This document shows positions 1 through 10,990 of a stretch of 64,000 nucleotides of DNA, one piece after another. Position numbers and translations under genes: made by a program. The notes below the pieces were generated by a model that was not told the DNA's origin, searched no databases, and saw only the letters and a list, made by a program, of their open reading frames with translations. Numbering within the stretch: the stretch's first letter is position 1; each line of letters begins with the position of its first letter. Origin of the DNA: Kryptolebias marmoratus (lineage: Eukaryota > Chordata > Actinopteri > Cyprinodontiformes > Rivulidae); contig NC_051452.1 of the NCBI RefSeq assembly GCF_001649575.2, positions 2,395,846-2,459,845 of the forward strand, in the 5' to 3' direction.

Positions 1-1019
1 CAGCACTGAGCACTGGGTCAGCAAATGGTTCAACTAGTTACTGAAATTTTAGATTTCAAATGAAACTAAATTTTATGTTTGTTTCTCCCTCCATTTTTTT
101 CTATGTTACAGGTTGAAGAAGTGATTCACGACTTTAAGTTAAACATGCATTTACGTACAAATTTCAGTAAACTTAAAAAAACAATAAGTGTTTTTATGCA
201 TAAATCTTTTGCAGGTTTATTCACACACCTAACTGCTTTTCTCATTCTATCTCCAAACATGCCCTACCTTCTTTTAGTGTATCTGTTTTGTTTATAGTCA
301 TCTTTCCTATTTTGTTTTAAACCAAATTCACAGCTGACCTGGTTTCCCAAATCATCAGCGACGCTCTTCTCCATTCAAAGCCATATGGGTTTAAAGCAAA
401 AGGGATTCTCTCCTCTGACTGTTCCTCTAATCTTCTTTACAATGTGTTGCTGCTTTTTTTTTCTGTAGCTGCTGAAATTCCACCAAATTTGATGACTCAG
501 CCTCCCAACTGTATTACTGTTTATGGTGTTAAGTGTGTGGTGCTCACTGGAACGGAATGAATTTAAGAGATATGTACACCAGCAGGCCACGCAGTGCTGC
601 AAAGCACAACATAATGGACTGATAAGATATTTGTTAAACTCAATATTCACTCCAACTTAAAAGCTTTCAAGCAGATTACTCTGGTGTTGGGGAGAAAAAA
701 AATTGTCAATGTGGGAAACTCTTATCTTTACACATACATTATGTTTCCTTTGGTTATGCTATGATTTAACCTTATGTTATTAGGGATGAAACCGTTATTG
801 TGCTTCATGTTACATTTTATCAAATCCTGTTTTGCTTAGAGAGGCACAAGGCATCAAACAATGGATTATGATGCGATTGTCTTTTGTTTGTTTTTTTGCG
901 AGGAGTGTTAAAGTCCTAGTCATTATTGCCTGCTGCCAGCTAAAAGGCAAAAAAGCTTTTGCCCACTGGATGATTTTTAATAAACCTTACATAAAATAAT
1001 CATTGTGATTAAATCTACA
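1..1019. promoter_or_regulatory. Unique noncoding DNA with two regulatory-looking blocks
   Basis: No exon is seen. Two sub-blocks are more balanced in composition than the AT-rich surroundings: about 320-620, and about 830-1010, where ATCAAACAATGG and GATTGTCTTTTGT resemble SOX/HMG sites. Calling them enhancers is inference from motif words alone. Confidence 0.2.
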
Positions 1020-1830
1020 ACTGAATAACTTTTGGAGTCAGCTCAATTCAAGAAAGCTGCCACAGCCAGCTGACCTTCAAAAACACAGAAATAGCTCTAA
1101 CCCAGTCAGTTTTAAGGATATTGACCTACAGTTTGGTGTGGTAGTCATTGAAACTGATCCTAAACACACATTCTGAGCAATAACAAATTGCATAAGATCT
1201 TTGTCTAAAATTTTACAAATAACTGTTTAGAGTCAGTGCTGTCTGTCAAAATATCTCATTAGCCACAGTGTAGATTGTAGTAAAACCTTCAGAAAACACT
1301 CATTGGATGTACAACTACAAATTTATTATTTGTTAACCTTTATTTAACCAGGCAAATCCCACTGAGATCACAGATCTCTTTTTCAAGGGAGGCCTGAGCC
1401 TGAAGGCAGCCGAACATGCATGTTTTTAGACAAATGATTAACCATTGGAGCCAACCCAATTAAAGATGGTTGCCCCAGCCAACTGATCTTAGAAAACACA
1501 TAGATGGCTATAATTTAGTGTATTTGTAGCCAAGTATCTGTCACAACACATACTCAAAGCACAACTCATTGCATGAAATACACGGCTGGATGAATTTTAT
1601 TGAAAATTTCAGAAAGTAATTACTGGATGTGCATCTACAAATGATTATCTTTTGAAGGCAATCCCAGTCAAGATGGCTGCCACTCCTAATCAACATGAGC
1701 CAACACAAAAATGGTTGTAATTGATTACATTTTACAGATATTGAGCTAAAATTTGATGTGGTAGTAGCTAAAAGTCCTTCAAAAAAGCATGACATCTCAC
1801 AATGTGGCTTGTTATTGAGTTATTTTCAAA
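1020..1830. repeat. Dispersed repeat family A, three imperfect internal units
   Basis: A phrase of the form GGAGTCAGCTCAATTCAAGA followed by GCTGCC recurs near 1034, 1446 and 1656 with variation. It is followed each time by words such as GATATTGA.CTA.A.TTTG and GTGTGGTAGT. A second copy of the same family lies at 41340-41945. The units are diverged and indel-rich, so this is an old, internally repetitive transposable element. I recognise the word pattern as a dispersed fish repeat but cannot place it in a superfamily. Confidence 0.6.
1325..1430. repeat. Widespread fish repeat fragment inserted in family A
   Basis: The words TTAACCTTTATTTAACCAGG and GAGATCACAGATCTCTTTTT followed by CAAGGGAGGCCTG form a phrase found dispersed through many teleost genomes. 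It interrupts family A: the words on either side (ACAAATTTATTA and ACAAATGATTA) resemble each other, which could be a decayed target duplication. The superfamily is not assigned. Confidence 0.5.
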
Positions 1831-1954
1831 GTTTGGCCAAAACGATTTCTCAGCATGAAATGATCTTTGTTTGAAAATCCGGCATGAAAGGTGGTAGGTG
1901 GTATGCGTTTCTTGAAAGAATGCTAGGCCTTTAATTTGATTTAGCCATAACAAA
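1831..1954. other. Short unique stretch, nothing recognised
   Basis: No repeat family, exon or RNA gene is seen between the end of family A and the next repeat. Confidence 0.4.
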
Positions 1955-2115
1955 CCTTGCTTCCTGTTTTATTTTGGTATTGTACTCCCCTTTGTGCTTT
2001 TAATTTACTTCCTGTTTCTGTCTCACACCTGGCCCAAGCTGCCAATCAGCACACCTGCAGTTGATTGTGGTTACTTCCCTCAGTGTAAACATGCTCCTGA
2101 GGTTTTGTTTGTTTT
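1955..2115. repeat. Pyrimidine-rich dispersed repeat (CTTCCTGTTTTATTTTGGTA type)
   Basis: Repeated CTTCCTGT words, followed by TCACACCTGGCCC and AATCAGCACACCTG, match a phrase common in fish introns. Related, more decayed stretches occur at 10805-10990 and 30906-31110. It is probably the remains of a retroelement tail. No coding remnant is visible. Confidence 0.4.
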
Positions 2116-2859
2116 TTGTTAGTCCTCCTGTCTGAGATTCAACTGAATTTTTCTGTTTGTCTGGTTCGGTTCGGTTCAGCCACTAAATCTTCTTGCTATG
2201 TGTGGAGTTTAAAACAACCGAGAGGGAAACTCCAGACTTTCTGGATCAACTTAAGATCCCGTGTTTTCTGTCTTCAAGGCTCTGCAGGACACTTATCCTA
2301 AACCGCAAGACAAAACTGGAGGAGCTTCTCATCAGTTGTGAGGAGGTTTAAGAACATTTGAAGCTCACAGATAAACCATCTCAGCTCTTAGAGGATTACA
2401 GGAGGACAGGCCTCGTGGAAGGAATGGTACACCTGCAGAGCTGCGAGGTTAACTGCTTCCAGGTCTGATGCAGTCAGTCAAAGTGACAAAGACAAGACCC
2501 CTGCATTGCTTGGGAAATCCACATGCTTTCCAGGGTTTGCCACAACTTCAACCAGGTAAAAAAAACATTTTGAATAAAAATATTTCATACTAGATATAGA
2601 TATTTTAAATATATGTAAACAATTATTTTATGTTTTTTATGCTCAGGTGAGGTGTTTAACAGGAGAAGAAAGCAAATGAAGAAGACTCTATAGAGCACTA
2701 AAAATTCAGCATAACCAGCACTGAACTTCACAATAGCTTGAGGACTTTACCCTTGGGGCATCACCTGATGGTAAGGTGACTTTTGATTGTTGCAGTTCTG
2801 TGTGTTTGGAGATCAAATGTCCCTACTTGATTGAGCTGTCGTTGGCTTTCATTGTTGGG
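2116..2859. other. Unassigned sequence with a donor-like site near 2556
   Basis: This block has a higher GC content than its surroundings and ends in CAACCAG followed by GTAAAA, a reasonable splice donor. No acceptor or convincing reading frame accompanies it. It may be the body of the repeat that starts at 1955. From about 2570 the DNA turns strongly AT-rich. Confidence 0.25.
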
Positions 2860-2975
2860 TTTTGAATGACGTGTTTTGTGATGCAGGCTTCTCTTTTGAT
2901 GTCCATTCTGTGTTGCGGGCTTTAGCTGCTGGGTTTTGATGTCCATTCTATAATGTGGGGCTTTAGCTGTTAAAT
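2860..2975. repeat. Minisatellite, about three units of 34-40 bp
   Basis: TTTTGATGTCCATTCT starts at 2894 and again at 2934, a 40-bp period, and both units share GGGCTTTAGCTG. A more diverged 34-bp unit starts near 2860. On the minus strand the units are open and give a spurious repetitive peptide rich in Lys, Gln and His. No family protein is known to me with this sequence. Confidence 0.75.
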
Positions 2976-4769
2976 TTTTCTGCATATGTACTTTAACCCT
3001 GAGAAATGAAGTTGAATAAGCTTCGGCACACAGGATCACAGTGAATGCCATTTCTTGCCCTCCTTGAAAGGAGAGAGAGAAAGCAGGAGATGTTTTATGA
3101 GTTATGCACAATATACTCGATTACATTCCTTCTGAAAGTAATAGGTATAGTATTACAAGTGACAACTGTAGCACAAAAATATGGCATTATGGAGACATTT
3201 AAAAGGCCATTTTAATATTAAATTACTGTCTAGAAGCTCCATTTCCCACAGAGAGGCTAATAAGATTAACACAGTGGCCAGTTCTGTGTTTTTAAGAACC
3301 AGTCTGCCTCTTTAAGTTTTTTTTTTCTTATTTCTTTGGAGATCTTGTCAGCAGGCAGACTCCAACTATAGAACCAGGATGCTGCAATGTGTAAAAACAC
3401 AATTTCAGTACCAACCTCTTGATCATCTTTTTAAAAATCTCCTGGTTATTGACAGGTATAAAGCATATTTAGAGAGCAAACTGTCCTTTTTAATTTAATT
3501 TACTTCTAACTTTCATTTTTCTATTCAGTTCCTGTGCCCAAAAAGAACATTTGGTTAAGAACATTTTGTTGCATAATATTGAAAATCTGTTTGAGATGCA
3601 ATTAGACTTGCATACTCTACAAACGCAACCATTTTTAATGCATAAAATGCTTGATAATGATTATATCCTAATTACTTCAAGTCCTTTATCATCTCCAAAA
3701 CAAATGCATTTTATTTATAATATGTAAAACTAGGAGTTAAAAAGTACCTGTTAACCTTTAAGACATATTTTAATCCTTCGGGTCTTGGCTGCAACCCATA
3801 CCTAAATAATTAGACTTCTCAAATCTCCAGGTATCAATGCTGCAGTCAAAAATAAGGTATTTATCTAAACCAGTGGGGTTTTTTGTGTGCGTTTTCTCTC
3901 CTTCCATACATTTAAGGCCATTGCTATTGATGCTTCCCATTAAAGGACAACTTGGAGTGATTTTTAGGTGTCAAAATTAGTGTAAATTTGTCAGCCTGTA
4001 AAATGTACAAGTAAAGAGTTGCCATTGTGGTAAATGTTGAGGTTGTTTTCAGACGGTTAGGCTCTTTGAAAAGTGACTCCCAAGACTCGGAAAACACATC
4101 CGGACTTTTTAAACTAAACTCAAAGCTGCTTCGTTCTCCTGTGCTGCAGAAATTGAAATGGCAACTTTTGATGCTGATTTTAGCTGGCTGACTTGTTGTT
4201 TATTTGCTTGCTTGGTGTTGCGATATAGAAGTAAGTCATCTCTTAACTAAGCCCAGAGGAGGTTTGCATTCAGGCTCTTATAAAAATATGATCCCAACTG
4301 TCCCCGACTACCTTCAGGTGAGGTCTTAGTGATCAGATCTTATTGTGCCTTTTAATATACCCCAAGTGCCTTTAAAACATTTGGTTTTCAGTGTAAACCT
4401 TTAATCTGATTAACCAAAATACTAGTTAGCACCCAGCAGTGTTATGCATTGACTGCAGATATGAAGGTTTTAATATTTTCTTCAAAGTTGGTAGTAAATA
4501 AGACGGTTTTTACCTAAAGAACTTGAACCCAGTGCAGTTCATTCTGGCAATAAATGATGCTCTCTTTTGAGACTGAACAACTTCTGAAATTGGAGATTTT
4601 TAGGGTAAAACTTAGCTACATTACAGATGTGTTCATCCTGAACATCTGCATAGCCATTTTTGTCTTTCTCAGAACTTGCAATAGATAAGACATACCTCCC
4701 CCTTGGTGAATTTGACATACAGAGACACTTAAAATAAGGGATTTCTGGAAACACGAACAGTAAATGTCT
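2976..4769. promoter_or_regulatory. Unique noncoding DNA; candidate elements at 3590-3720 and 4200-4440
   Basis: No gene is seen. The block near 3590-3720 carries TTTTTAATGCATAAAATGC, GATAATGATTA and CTAATTAC, all homeodomain/POU-like words. The block 4200-4440 is more GC-balanced than its flanks. The rest is AT-rich with poly-T runs. Regulatory function is inference only. Confidence 0.2.
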
Positions 4770-4870
4770 TACCTGTTGTTGTAGGTAGTTTTTTAAACAT
4801 CTGCAGTTTGGAGAAATAGTTTAAAAATGACCAAATCAATGAGCTAATGGCTAGTCTGAGTGGTGCCAAG
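4770..4870. repeat. Family B repeat, solitary end
   Basis: TTGTTGTAGGTAGTTTTTTA, then CATCTGCAGTTTGGAGAAA, then GAGCTAATGGCTAGTCTGAG match the ends of the 40810-41340 family B copy. The partner end is not obvious downstream, so this is a truncated copy. Confidence 0.5.
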
Positions 4871-6429
4871 TTGTATAGTAGGCTACAGTTTCAAAAAATG
4901 AATAGCACTTCTTGTGATCTGCAGTCAGTTGTTTTATACATAGTCATCAAAATTAATTAAATAAATAAAACTAATACGGTTTTAGTACTACCTGTTGTGG
5001 TACATCACATTCTGACCTTGTGTCGCAAATGTCATAGTTTCATGCTTCTTCTTAAGACTTTTATGATAAACTATTTCATGGAAATAATAAATGAAACAAA
5101 GGCAATAAGGCTGTTTTAGTTGAGCTCCCTAGACCCATAATTTATAGATTTCCTTCCTAACCAAAACACTGGCTGCTTGACATTTTCTTTAAACTTGCCT
5201 TATGAATTAAATGAGTGTTCTCTTATCTCCTACATTTATGATAATGCCTTGAAAAAGTTGAAGCCAAGTACTGTCTCTGGAGGGAAAATTAACAAATTTT
5301 TATGCCCAGCAACTTCTGTCCATATTATATATTCACATCGTGCTGCTTCTGCCTTCATTACTGATACAAAACCATATTAGATGGCCTCACTTGAACGTTT
5401 GACTATGGATCACACCTATAGTTTTTAGTTTCTGCGAAACAAGGAGCTGCTTTTATAGAATAGTGACTAAGAGTCATTTAAATGGATGAATGTTTCTAAA
5501 TGTCAGTGCAGACGCATTTATTACTACAAGGCTTTGGTAATCATGCCTGGTATTACAGAGTTAAGTGGCTATGCATATGTTTAGCGTCTTGTTTCATGGC
5601 AACATATTTCAGCTGGTTGATTACTGTTTTGATTCAGAGTCCCATCGTATTTGGCTCTCAAGCATCCATTTCTAGCGGGGGAAAATATTGATTGTTTACG
5701 AAAACACATGGTTGCAAGAAGCAGCACCTCTTGAATCCTTAATTAGACATAGAAACCTGGATACTCGAGGAATGTTTCAGTCCTTTGAAGTCAAACCGCT
5801 TTGGGATGGGGTGGGAAAAAAAATAGTTAATAAATAATGAAATGTGAAAAAAGTAGAGTGCTTCTCAAAGGAATAAAAACTTCAAGAGCACACATTCTTC
5901 TTACCCTCCCAAGTTCTCATAAGCCATGGGGAACTCTCTTTACAATATGTAATTACTCCAACCTGAAGTTGTGCCATACTGTGTGAAAGGTAAACTTGCC
6001 ACAAATTTCTGGAGAAGTCATCTCACTTTTGTTCTTTAAAATCCAAAGTTCTTTGAAGATGGGAACTTTGCTATTTCTGATTCAGGTATCCTGTTTTAGA
6101 CACTTCCTTTCATTCACAAAGAGGCGCATGAAAGTTTGTCTTGAGGCGAAGCCATTGGGAAGATGGTTAAGTACAAAATTAGCAAGGAATCTTTAGAGAC
6201 GAACTCTCATCAGAAAAAAAAATATATTTCTGCATAAAAAGACCAATGTTTTGCTAACTTGTCAGCACAACTTTTATGTTAAAAAAAATCATACACTTTA
6301 CATTTGAATTTTGATGTCACCTCATCCTGAGTCAGCTGCATGCTGAATGAAACTAGTATTTATTGAAGAACAAGTGTATCATGTGGCATTGCTAAAGTTA
6401 AATAGCTGCGGTGATCATCTTGAATAGAG
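4871..6429. promoter_or_regulatory. Unique noncoding DNA; candidate element 5170-5700
   Basis: No exon is supported. The 5170-5700 block is more balanced in composition and carries TTCATGGCAACATATTTCAG, which contains an RFX-type half site (CATGGCAAC), and TTGATTACTG. Short frames on the plus strand here are not recognisable proteins. Confidence 0.22.
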
Positions 6430-6640
6430 TTGAAAAAGTTAATTAAAACCTGTCCTGTGGTTCCTGTCATGTTTTGCTAGCGGAAACAAACACACAGGCA
6501 ATTGCATGACTGCTGCCTTTTTATTGTGGTAAATACAAATCAATTGTAGCCTGAAGGCCAACTTTATTATCATTCTGAGTTTGGATTCTGAGGGTAAGCA
6601 TCTTCTGGGATTCTGCAAGGCTCGGTCCTTGGTCTAAAAT
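6430..6640. promoter_or_regulatory. Candidate conserved noncoding element
   Basis: The sequence contains CAGGCAATTGCATGACTGCT, TTTTATTGTGGTAAATACAA and CAACTTTATTATCATTCTGA. This dense mix of GCAAT, RUNX-like TGTGGT and TAT(C/T)A words is typical of vertebrate developmental enhancers. No frame or repeat explains it. Confidence 0.28.
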
Positions 6641-8040
6641 CTTGTTTGTTGACTTCACCTATAGGTCCCATTTCCCAGCTGGCGAAACTATGGTCTACTT
6701 TTCTTTAACATTCAGCTGCATGTTCGTGGGTGCCTAAGAGACAAATGGATGTCTCTTGTGTTGAAGCGGAGCTGCTGTTTTGTCAAAAAAGTTTTCAACC
6801 TTTCGAGGTTTTCTGTGGCAGTACACAGCACCATCTGTCAAGGTTTGATCTCTGGGATAAAACTTGTGAAAATATGAATTTTGAGAGGGTCATCTTTAGT
6901 TGTTTTCCTAGTTTTCTTTATCTGCCAAAATATTGCTGTTCAGTTGTTTTCCTTTCCAGAGTTTTTTTGTTTTCATGACATTTAGTAGCCAAATTAAAGT
7001 AGGTTATTTTCCAAAGATTGAGGAAGATACCAAATACTCCCAAGAAAACGTTTAACTATATGTGACTATACAATCCTAACATCTTTTTAATATAATAAGC
7101 CCCAAGTCAAAACATCTGGTTAAAAGATCAGAATCTGCATTACACACATTTATATCTGTGTCCTGCCAGCTCCTCGGCCTGTTTTCTCAGCTCATACTTT
7201 CAAATTAAAAGTGTGAAGTTGCATCTCTTTCCAAGTCAGTTGCATCATTTTTCTGTCAGTGTAGAGAAAAAAATGAACATGTTACTTCAGGGTACATTCT
7301 TTAAAAGCAGGTATATTGGAACTAGAAATGGGTGAGGTAAAATGTGTTTGTGTAAAACTGGAAGGTGGTGGGTGAGCTGTTTTCTTTTTTTTAAAGAAAA
7401 AAAAAAAAACGGCGGACAAAACGAACCTAAAATAAAGGACTTTAATCACAGCCTTTGTGCCACACGAAATAAGGATGAACAAAGAGATAATTGAGAGTCT
7501 ACATTTTCCTTGGTAATTGCAGAGCAAATGTGTTAGGATCAATGCTCAGATGAGCATTTAATAATTAGCAAAGCCCAAAAATAATTGGTCTGTAGAGGAA
7601 AGCAAAAAATTAAACGGCAGTGAGAGGAAGGTAATACATTCTTACTGTGGTTCTTGTCGAACACTGGGCTACAATGATTTGGAGAGAGAGACCTGGGCAA
7701 AACAACTCGAACTAAAAAATCAGCTTAAGAAAAATCCACTTTACAATTCCCTTTAGTGCATGGAACAAGTGGCCTTAAAAAAATAAAACAACTCAGGCCA
7801 CTTTTTATTCATAGACCTGTTGTCCGTGAAAGCATTTGAAATTTTATTTCTTAAAAAATGGGTTTAATTCATATTATACTTTGGTGTTGCATAAGTTGTT
7901 CCAAAGAGAATGTGTTTAGACTGAATGACCAACCTGTAGACGAACCAGGAGGCTTTGAGATTCCTCAAAGATTGATTCCCTGAAGCAGAAACAAGCGTTT
8001 AATCTATTTTCATCCTGTAAATTATAGTAACTCAGGACAG
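6641..8040. other. Unique AT-rich DNA, candidate element near 7480-7620
   Basis: No gene or known repeat is seen. Around 7480-7620, GGTAATTGCAGAGCAAATG, GAGCATTTAATAATTAGC and AAAAATAATTGGTC cluster several TAAT cores. The rest holds poly-A and poly-T runs, including a run of 12 A at about 7399-7410. Confidence 0.2.
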
Positions 8041-8589
8041 TTTTTTTTTTTTTAATCACTGGTGAGCACTTCAATCACTGCAATGGAAATGTTCAAAATG
8101 TGCCCAAAATGTCCTCCCACCCTAGCCTTTCTATTGCAAGCATTAGTTTGCATGACACTTTGCAAACTGTCCAAAATTGTAAACTTTGAAGATTTAAAAT
8201 GTTCTGGCTGCATTATATTGGCTGTGCATTTTAACTTAAACCGAAGATTAATTTATGTTATTCAATGTAAAAGATCAAGTTTTACTGAGTAAGTTTTTGT
8301 CAAAAGATTATGAACAAATAATCTTACCTGTTAAAGATAACACTTTGAAGAAGCTCAGCTTTGCAAAAATAATAAATATGACCAGATTTGGCAAATGGGC
8401 AAGCAGGCCAACTCCGAGTTTTAAAATGATTAATTTTAAAAATTGCAATCTGTGCAAACACTATTTAAAAAAAGAAAACTTCATGCTGAAATTCATGTTT
8501 ATTTGCATGTACAAATGGATGCAGCAGCTGCTAACTAGCACTTCCTTTACAGCCTGATGTATTTCCTGTCAGAATATTGTATTTCTGCA
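8041..8589. other. AT-rich DNA with two overlapping chance frames
   Basis: Two plus-strand frames of 76 and 100 codons overlap by about 38 bp. Their peptides are low-complexity (Lys, Asn, Phe rich) with no recognisable domain, and there is no splice acceptor at the left edge. I treat them as chance. A run of 13 T sits near 8041-8053. Confidence 0.3.
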
Positions 8590-8790
8590 GGAAAATCTTG
8601 TAACTATGTGAAATTGCCACAATAAAAGTTAGCAGATTTGAATTGTTTTACAATGGGAGCAATCCACTTTGTTCTTGGCCCCATTTAGATTAGCAGTTGG
8701 CTCATCAGCCTGGTCAGATTTAAACTATTTTTCCCCAAACTGAGGTTGTTCAAAGCACTATCAACAAGTATGACCCTTTCAATTTCACAT
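8590..8790. repeat. Family B repeat, right-end copy
   Basis: CCATTTAGATTAGCAGTTGG followed by CTCATCAGCCTGGTCAGATT, then CCAAACTGAGGTTGTTCAAA, is the right-end phrase of family B, clearly related to 14340-14450, 25680-25760 and 41225-41335. Confidence 0.5.
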
Positions 8791-9235
8791 GACATGTGTA
8801 TGAAGCAAGTAGGAAATTAATGAACAAATTTATTGATTAAAAAACAGCAAAAGTACATAAAAATTATTTTGACTTGGAAAGCCATTAACTTTCCAAGAAA
8901 TAATTTAATTTATAGTTTGCAAACACCAAAGATTAATGGTTTACATTAAAAATAGCTCATGGGGGCTAATTTGGTGGCCACTCAATTTTGTACAATTTAT
9001 TAGTTTGAGTCTAAACAAACATTAATTTAGTGAGAGATTAAAAAAAATAACTAATGAATTCTTTCAAACATGGTATTCTGCTAGTGCTAGTTAATTGTTT
9101 TTAGCAGCTGGAAGGACCTTGTCAGACTCATTGGTGTGAAAGAAGTCGAAAGCTAATGTGGGCCATTGTGATTGTAGCAAAAAAGGAAAACGCGGAAGAA
9201 CTAAAGCATTTTGTCTGATCTTTAAAAGGGAGTGG
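8791..9235. other. AT-rich unique DNA, nothing recognised
   Basis: Many TAAT and ATTTA words but no exon, repeat family or RNA gene. Confidence 0.3.
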
Positions 9236-9337
9236 TTGAGGGGGGGTGGGTTGGGGGGTGAATACAACAGCTCAACAATACCTCAGCAGCAACAGAACCT
9301 TGCAAAATGTGCTTGGAGGGGGGGAGGGGGGGGGATC
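9236..9337 (+). repeat. Two G-run clusters, possible G-quadruplexes
   Basis: Two clusters of three or more closely spaced G-runs, at about 9238-9260 and 9315-9335, lie on the plus strand. In principle they can fold as G-quadruplexes. They are about 650 bp upstream of the candidate first exon, which makes their position mildly interesting. Confidence 0.6.
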
Positions 9338-9869
9338 AAATGGATGAGACTGCATTTAATTTTCTTTGAGGTGGCCCAGGCAATAAAGTATGGCTCATAG
9401 TGATAAGGAGAGAAGAGCTGAAGCACATCATTTCAGTTATGTAAACCATTGGAGGGATACAGAGGCTATTATGAGTTGTGTACGCGCGCGCTCTAAGCAG
9501 GTGCAGTACATTAAAGCAATTTCTTTGCTTTAGTAAGCCACCATTCATTTCCCCCCTCGAACAGAATAATATTTAAGGAGTGCTTTTCAAAGAAGACGTA
9601 ATAAAACAGCAGAAAAGGTTTGGTGGTTTACTCATACTGAAACGTGCTTGTATTTTTAGGGCATCTTTAAATGAAATCAGCTGAAGCCATACCTGGGAAT
9701 TTTTATAGCTCAAGCCTCCAGGTGATGCTTTAAACCTTTCTTTCATTGGCAATGAAACTCGTGTCACGAACATTTTTCACAACCGTAATAGGCAGGTTGT
9801 TGGCAATCCAGCATGTCAAGATGGCTAGCACGCACGGCGCCGAGTCTTTCCTTCATCGCTGCTTGACCT
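9338..9869. other. Unique DNA upstream of the candidate promoter
   Basis: CpG-bearing words are more frequent than elsewhere, for example ACGCGCGCGC at about 9482 and CGCACGGCGCCGAG near 9831-9844. No exon or repeat is recognised. It may be the proximal promoter of the candidate first exon that follows. Confidence 0.3.
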
Positions 9870-10096
9870 TGATGCTATAAAGTAACTAAAGCCCTCCCAG
9901 AAGTCTGTTTCTGTCAGTCACCGGTCGTCCTCATCTCCATGCTTAATCTGGAGTAGCAGTTATTCCCCAAATCCCATCACAGCCTTCAACCAGAAAGCCT
10001 CCAGCTCACGACACAGAGTCGAGATGAGACGAAATACTTTCTGACAATCGGAGAAAAGGAGGGTGGAAGTTCAAGGCTGTCAGTGAGCCATCAAAT
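9870..10096 (+). promoter_or_regulatory. Candidate core promoter and 5' leader
   Basis: CTATAAAG at 9875-9882 is a good TATA box, placing a start near 9905-9916, where TCAGTC resembles an initiator. The leader is GC-balanced and carries two short upstream frames (ATGs at about 9940 and 10024), each closed within six or seven codons. It leads directly into an ATG and a splice donor (next entry). The whole arrangement is seen in sequence; that it is transcribed is inference. Confidence 0.35.
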
Positions 10097-10112
10097 ATGG
10101 TTCGCATCAAAT
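10097..10112 (+). CDS. Candidate first coding exon of an unidentified gene (MVRIK)
   Basis: ATG GTT CGC ATC AAA T runs straight into GTAAGT at 10113, a consensus vertebrate donor, so the exon would encode Met-Val-Arg-Ile-Lys and leave phase 1. The ATG has A at -3 and G at +4, a strong Kozak context. Upstream lie a TATA box and a plausible leader. I could not find the next exon in the remaining 54 kb, so the first intron would be long, as in many neuronal and developmental genes. Five residues are too few to name the gene. It could also be a noncoding RNA exon or chance. Confidence 0.3.
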
Positions 10113-10804
10113 GTAAGTCCACGTTTTCGGCCGATACTGTGTATTATAATGATATAATAACTTGTTTTCATAGTGTGGCTTGCCTTTGTTGTCTCATTTA
10201 CAATACACGGCCCATTAAATGGCGATAACCCCATTTAAGGTCTTTTCTATTAAGTCATCCCTCAATGTTTCAGAGCACCAGGAGTGGCGAAGAGGCGCTC
10301 TAGATTTGGATGGTGATAATAACAAGATGTTTAATTGCGTTACCTTAAATGCATAATGACGTGTTATTAATTTTCAGAGCAATTTTGCTATTTTATGAAC
10401 CATATCAGGAGCGCGGGAGCGTAAAAATGGGTCAGCGAAAGCCGACGTACCGGGGCATAAAGATTAATCACAAGTTGCATTTTAATAAGGTGCAACATGT
10501 TGCTGATAATTACTGATGCTTTTTTGCTTGTAAATGTGTCTGCATACTATACTAAAAAAAAAAAACCTTGACAGTTTTCTGAAAACAAAGAAAACTGATA
10601 TTATAAGGCTATAATTAGGAACAGCAGTGTTTAGAGATAAATGCCATAATCAGTGCACTTTAAAAAAAAAAGATACCAAAAACTCAAACATTTAAAAAAA
10701 AACAAAAAATGCTATGACTGTGCTCTCTTTAACATGGCCTTCCTGGTATTTATGCAATAGTTTTTTAGTGTGGCTGAGGTCTGCTTCACCATTAAACATT
10801 AAAA
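10113..10804. other. Possible start of a long intron; unique DNA
   Basis: The stretch follows the donor. It contains TAAT-rich words at about 10320-10520, such as TGCATAATGACGTG, with a CRE-like TGACGT core. Two poly-A runs lie at 10552-10565 and 10661-10672. No exon is recognised. Confidence 0.25.
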
Positions 10805-10990
10805 TCTTGGTAGTTTCTTGCAGTTTAGATCGTCCTTTCTGTTCCTCAGTCTTTGTCTCATTCTGTTTGTGTTTTACTTCTAGCTTTATTACTTCCTGTC
10901 TTGCTTTAATCATCAATTTTGTTGTCATTTGTAGATTTGCATCACCTTTGTAATTTCCTGTCTTGCCCTGATCAGAATTGTTTTTGTGGT
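10805..10990. repeat. Pyrimidine-rich dispersed repeat, decayed copy
   Basis: The alternation of ATTACTTCCTGTCTTGCTTT and AATTTCCTGTCTTGCCCTGA with CTCATTCTGTTTGTGTTTTA resembles the repeat at 1955-2115. Overlapping chance frames occur on both strands. Confidence 0.35.

Noticed and set aside
2080..2100. GTGTAAACATGCTCCTGAGG as a miR-30-like sequence
   Set aside because: It diverges from the miR-30 seed region (TGTAAACATCC) at the ninth or tenth base and lacks a hairpin partner; it sits in a dispersed repeat.
8062..8557. Two overlapping plus-strand frames as a bicistronic small gene
   Set aside because: AT-rich, Lys/Asn-rich peptides with no start context, domain or splice signals.
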